From: Desulfamplus sp.
Lineage (GTDB): Bacteria > Desulfobacterota > Desulfobacteria > Desulfobacterales > Desulfobacteraceae
Assembly: GCA_015232935.1 (NCBI GenBank)
Contig: JADFYT010000003.1
Coordinates: 1-42,653, forward strand
Direction of reading: 5' to 3'
Length of the DNA stretch: 42,653 nucleotides
Below the pieces are notes generated by a model. It was not told the origin of the DNA. It saw only the letters and a program-made list of their open reading frames with translations, and ran no database searches. The number at the start of each line of letters is the position of its first letter. The first letter of the stretch is position 1. Of this stretch, positions 38,222-42,653 are shown one piece after another. The position numbers and the translations under genes were made by a program.

Positions 38222-39529
38222 TTATCTCAGATAGGATAATTGCTTTGGAAGAGGGATTCCCTTGCCCATTGAGTCTTCAGCATAATTCACGCCTGCAAGA
38301 ACCTCAAGATCCTCAAGAGCTCTTGTGTCTCCCTCAAAAACAACCTGTTCCAGCTCTTCTTTTTTTATTTTGCCGCCTGCCCATTGCAGATCAAGAACAC
38401 TTGACGCATCAAACCTGTCATCTCCCAGAACCATCTGGACATCTCCGCCATAGTGCTGAACAATTTTTGCTACCAGAAGGCATGGTCTGGTGTGAAACCC
38501 GCGCTCTTTTGGAATGCCTACGGTAATGGAAGATCTGTCAATATTTTCGTTCAGGATTTCCAGGGCAATACGTTGTCCTGACGACAAAAACTGCCAGGCG
38601 TAAAAAAGAGAGTAGTTTACACAGCGATCAAGCAGTACATCCGGATCAATCAACTCTGCAAGGGATTCACTGACGTTTTTATAAAAATCCTTGTAATCAA
38701 CATCAAGAAGATGACGTTCATAGAAGTGGAGAAGTCTTCCCATGACCTGCAGTATATGAAATACAATGGAAAAGTGACTTCTGAGCTGCTTGAGTTTTCT
38801 GTTTCCATGGAAAAAACCACCATGAATCACATATGAGTCAAAGGATGACTGGAGATTGTGCAGAAGCATTTCAAAACGGCGAATCCCGACTTCATTGACC
38901 TTTGAAGGTATAATCTCGCGTATCTGATCGCTACTATAGCGTTCATAAAAGGAAAAAGGTTCAAAAGCCTTTATAAGATCAAGAAATTCGCTGGCAATAA
39001 TAATGAGATTTTTACGCTGATCCGTTCTGTTTTCAAAATCATCAATATCATGTTCAAGCTGCTCTGTTGTGGCAATATCAGGAAAAAACTCAGGATCATA
39101 CCCTTTTACAGGAATCTCTATTCCAAGACGCTCAGCCTCAGCAATAATTACCGGAGCGGCAAGTTCAATTGATCCTTGAATCATCATCAGGGTATCTCTT
39201 GATTCATCAATAAAGGCTTCATCCTTTTTTTCAAAATCGTAAAAAACAATGCGGTTAAAAATATGCTTCTGGGAATATCCGGCCAGGGAGAGATGCCTTA
39301 TAGCAGCACTTAACTCTCTGTAGAAAATCCATTTTTTGTTATTTTTAGCACCATGAAAATCGAGAAAGTCTTCCAGCAGGTGAGACGATGTAATGAGTTT
39401 GGAATAGACTTTCTTGTTAAGCAGATAAGGTTCATCCTTAAACTCCAGAATATATAGAATGCATTTTAAATACTCAAAGGAGAAGTGATTAACCTTTCCC
39501 TTAAAAGAGATATCACATGAAATATGCAT
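38222..39529 (-). CDS. Unknown about 340-aa domain fused to C-terminal HPr (PTS phosphocarrier-like) domain
   Basis: C-terminal SSITVGIPKERGFHTRPCLLVAKIVQHYGGDVQMVLGDDRFDASSVLDLQWAGGKIKKEE... aligns by eye with HPr GLHTRPA and SAKSLFKL regions; His codon at 38492-38494. Confidence 0.8.
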   Translation of the reverse strand: MHISCDISFKGKVNHFSFEYLKCILYILEFKDEPYLLNKKVYSKLITSSHLLEDFLDFHGAKNNKKWIFYRELSAAIRHLSLAGYSQKHIFNRIVFYDFEKKDEAFIDESRDTLMMIQGSIELAAPVIIAEAERLGIEIPVKGYDPEFFPDIATTEQLEHDIDDFENRTDQRKNLIIIASEFLDLIKAFEPFSFYERYSSDQIREIIPSKVNEVGIRRFEMLLHNLQSSFDSYVIHGGFFHGNRKLKQLRSHFSIVFHILQVMGRLLHFYERHLLDVDYKDFYKNVSESLAELIDPDVLLDRCVNYSLFYAWQFLSSGQRIALEILNENIDRSSITVGIPKERGFHTRPCLLVAKIVQHYGGDVQMVLGDDRFDASSVLDLQWAGGKIKKEELEQVVFEGDTRALEDLEVLAGVNYAEDSMGKGIPLPKQLSYLR

Positions 39530-39535
39530 GGCTAT

Positions 39536-40840
39536 TTACATCATATCCTTTTCAGTCTCTTTAACAGCCTCATCAATTCTGGTTTCAAGATCTGCCGGGA
39601 GTCCTTCAATCTCGACATTCAAAAAGCCCCTGACAATAGTTGAAATTGCCTCTTCTTCATCCAGGCCTCTTGCCATGAGATACTCAATCTCACGCTTGTC
39701 AATCTTGCCGACAGCGGCTTCATGAGACATCTCAACCCCGGGAGTATGGCCTGAAAGTTCAGGAATGGCATGTAAAAGCCCTTCCTTTAAAATCAGACCT
39801 TTACATTCAAGATGACCTTTTACTCCAGGCTCTTTTCCCATAAGGTGACCGCGTGAAATAATGGTACCTCCCGCAACGATGGCTCTGGATATTATCTCTG
39901 CTCTTGCACCGGTACCGTTTAGTTCCACAACAGACCCCATATCCATATAAGTGCCCTTCCCTGCCACTAAAATACTGTTTATTCTGGCGGTGGCATTTTT
40001 TTCAAGCATGGTCACGGGATTTGAAACAATTGAACCCACAGGCCGCAAAGAGATGTAATTTGAGATAAAAACACCACCTTCATCCACATGAACCGCTGTT
40101 TTAGGACGAACATAGACATTTTCACCCCAATCATGGATCATGGTATATTTAAGAGTTGCCCCTTTTTTGATATAAAACTCGGAAAGTCCTATATGCAGGC
40201 CGGATTCAAGGTGCTCAGATGTTGAACATCCTGCAATGATATGAAGTTCGGAATCCTCCTCTACCACAACAATATTGTGCACCTTTTGAGAAAATTTTTC
40301 CTTTGCAATATGCAGACATGTCTGAAGAGGCTTTTGTGCCTTGACTCCCTTTTTGATCCAGATAAAAAATCCCTGATCCGGTTTGATATTGACAGATCTG
40401 GTGATCTCGTCCTGTTCAGGCGAAAGAAGCCTCCACAAATATTTTTCCCCAAGCCAGTCATGCTGTTCAAGGGCATTTGCGATACCCTTGATTTCAACAC
40501 CTTCAATACTTTTACTGCAATGGACAATTGTGCTGTCCTTCTGGATGAAAGTCCCGGCTCTTAGCGTGCTGTCAGTATCAATTCCTACTTTGACAAACTC
40601 CTTTACATCGTCCTGGCCAATTGTCTCAAGAATTTCGACATAATCATGATTTTCTGCCGCATCAATAAAGTCTGACAAACTTATATTTTTCACTTTATCA
40701 AGAGTCTTTGGCCTGTTATTTATATTGTCTGCCTTTTTTGCATGAACATAAGCAGCTTCGTTGCAATTTTGGCCGGATTGAAATTCCTGATTAATCAAAC
40801 AGGTCTCTTCTTCACCTTTCAGGCTGTACATTCCACACAC
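39536..40840 (-). CDS. SufB/SufD-family Fe-S assembly scaffold (SmsB-like)
   Basis: SufBD core: IVVVEEDSELHIIAGCS, KGATLKYTMIHDWGENVYVRP, HLECKGLILKEG, PELSGHTPGVEMSHEAAVGKI. Confidence 0.9.
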   Translation of the reverse strand: MCGMYSLKGEEETCLINQEFQSGQNCNEAAYVHAKKADNINNRPKTLDKVKNISLSDFIDAAENHDYVEILETIGQDDVKEFVKVGIDTDSTLRAGTFIQKDSTIVHCSKSIEGVEIKGIANALEQHDWLGEKYLWRLLSPEQDEITRSVNIKPDQGFFIWIKKGVKAQKPLQTCLHIAKEKFSQKVHNIVVVEEDSELHIIAGCSTSEHLESGLHIGLSEFYIKKGATLKYTMIHDWGENVYVRPKTAVHVDEGGVFISNYISLRPVGSIVSNPVTMLEKNATARINSILVAGKGTYMDMGSVVELNGTGARAEIISRAIVAGGTIISRGHLMGKEPGVKGHLECKGLILKEGLLHAIPELSGHTPGVEMSHEAAVGKIDKREIEYLMARGLDEEEAISTIVRGFLNVEIEGLPADLETRIDEAVKETEKDMM

Positions 40841-41577
40841 TCCTCATATCCGTATTCTCTGATCCACTTCAATATTTCCCTTGCATTTCTGGAACAGCGT
40901 AACTGCCCTTTATACAAAACCTGTCCTCTGTCAGCCGTAATATAATCCAGAATATGGCCGGTATGGGTGATTACCAGAGCTGATTTGGGAGTGCCTGACA
41001 TGATAGTATTTTTGTGGCATGGAGATGCCTTTTGTATGCCTCTGTCAAGAAGGTTGTTTATGCTGTCTCCAAGAAGTGCTATAGACTCAAGATCGACTCC
41101 GGATTCCGGCTCGTCCAGCAAAAGCAGATCCGGCTGCTGGGCAGAAAGTTGAAGAAGTTCTGATCGTTTGATCTCCCCTCCTGAAAGATTATGATTTACA
41201 TCCCGTTCTATAAAGTCATCAAACTTAAGTTTTTTTGACAATGCCTCCACGTTCACACTTTTTCCACCCGCGCAAATTTCTACCATCCGGCGAGTTGACA
41301 GACCATTTATTGTGGGTGGGCGTTGAAACAACACTCCTACGCCAAGGCGAGCCCTCTCATGAATTGGCATATAGGTTATATCTTCACCCTTGAAGATTAT
41401 CTTTCCCCGTGTAACCTTATATCCAGAAAACCCCATTATAGTCATCATAAGAGATGTTTTGCCAGATCCATTAGGGCCAAACAGAATATGTGTCTCTCCA
41501 GGAGGTACATGCAGATTTACATTCTGCAGAATCTCTCTGTCACCGATCTCCACCTTAAGTTCTTCTATTATCAGCAT
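40819..41577 (-). CDS. sufC: SufC-family Fe-S assembly ATPase (SmsC-like)
   Basis: LFGPNGSGKTSLMMTIMGFSGY, LSGGEIKRSELLQLSAQQPDLLLLDEPESGVDLESI, VITHTGHILDYI. Confidence 0.92.
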   Translation of the reverse strand: MLIIEELKVEIGDREILQNVNLHVPPGETHILFGPNGSGKTSLMMTIMGFSGYKVTRGKIIFKGEDITYMPIHERARLGVGVLFQRPPTINGLSTRRMVEICAGGKSVNVEALSKKLKFDDFIERDVNHNLSGGEIKRSELLQLSAQQPDLLLLDEPESGVDLESIALLGDSINNLLDRGIQKASPCHKNTIMSGTPKSALVITHTGHILDYITADRGQVLYKGQLRCSRNAREILKWIREYGYEECVECTA

Positions 41578-41656
41578 TACTTGAATCCTTTGCCTGAATC
41601 TTTGCTCCTGCTTTACCGTGGAAATTAATTACCAACTTTTCTGATTATATTTTGAT

Positions 41657-42111
<455 letters not shown>

Positions 42112-42197
42112 ATTTTTTTACACAACAAGATATTAATTGCAGCGAAGCTGCGTATGTTCTAAAATAGTTTTCTTGTAAAACAGTTTTCTTTATTTAC

Positions 42198-42653
42198 TTA
42201 AGACAGTGCATCAACATGGTATAAAATTTTATTACAGTGTGGGCACTGAATCAAAGAAGTACATCTGCGAATTTCAATGTAAAGCTGAGGAGGTATATTC
42301 ATGAAACATCCTCGACAAACCTCATTTTTGACCTCTGCAACCGCGACTCCTGAGCTTGCCTGAGAAATTTCGTTGAAACGGCTTAAAATATGAGGACTTA
42401 GAGTTTCAGCAATTTCTTGACGATGAAGCCTGTGCTCTTCAAGACGCTCCCTGTCTGACTGGCTTTTACTGTCAATATCTTCCTGTTGTGCTCTTATCTG
42501 CTGGGTCAACTGAAGACCCAACTGCTCTTGCTCCATGATCATTTTTTCCTGAGACTCTTTTTCTTCGAGATTTTTCAAATAAATATTTTCAAGGGTGTCC
42601 CTTCGTTTCTTGTTATTATCAATCTCACGGAGAAGTACTGCATAGTCTTTGCT
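42198..42653 (-). CDS. C4-type zinc-ribbon, coiled-coil protein (5' end beyond the window)
   Basis: CRGCFMNIPPQLYIEIRR...LIQCPHCNKILY; reading frame stays open through 42653 (SKDYAVLLREIDNNKKRRDTLENIY), so the track start (TTG) is probably not the real start. Confidence 0.8.
   Translation of the reverse strand, partial: SKDYAVLLREIDNNKKRRDTLENIYLKNLEEKESQEKMIMEQEQLGLQLTQQIRAQQEDIDSKSQSDRERLEEHRLHRQEIAETLSPHILSRFNEISQASSGVAVAEVKNEVCRGCFMNIPPQLYIEIRRCTSLIQCPHCNKILYHVDALS

Overview
The window is about 42.6 kb of AT-leaning bacterial chromosome. Gene content and protein style suggest Desulfobacterota/Desulfobacterales, but that is inference from memory and no search was run. Left to right: (1) the C-terminal tail of a response-regulator receiver domain; (2) glycerol kinase plus a GlpSTPQUV-type glycerol ABC transporter; (3) a cell-envelope patch with a PilJ/HAMP sensor lacking an output domain, a YnbE/YdbL pair, an OmpA-like protein, an LPP20-like lipoprotein and a secreted hypothetical; (4) pyrD; (5) a complete glycine cleavage/lipoate block (lpdA, Lrp/AsnC regulator, gcvT, gcvH, gcvPA, gcvPB, lipB, lipA); (6) a long minus-strand LPS block (GT2, O-antigen ligase, two GT9 heptosyltransferases, LpxL-like acyltransferase, lpxK, waaA/kdtA, lptG, lptF, and a cysteine-hydrolase-like protein coupled to lptF); (7) a signal-less NMT1/CmpA-like binding protein, ispD, an unknown domain fused to an HPr domain, and a two-gene SufBC-type minimal Fe-S system; (8) RNase P RNA and a zinc-ribbon protein cut by the window edge. 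No tRNA, CRISPR array or intact IS element was recognised. The main leads are: the HPr fusion beside the minimal Suf system; in-frame minisatellites (18, 24 and 27 bp units) inserted in essential LPS/isoprenoid enzymes; a complementary-degenerate ABC ATPase pair; a hydrolase-like gene in the lpt operon; and a structured 150-240 bp spacer between gcvT and gcvH.
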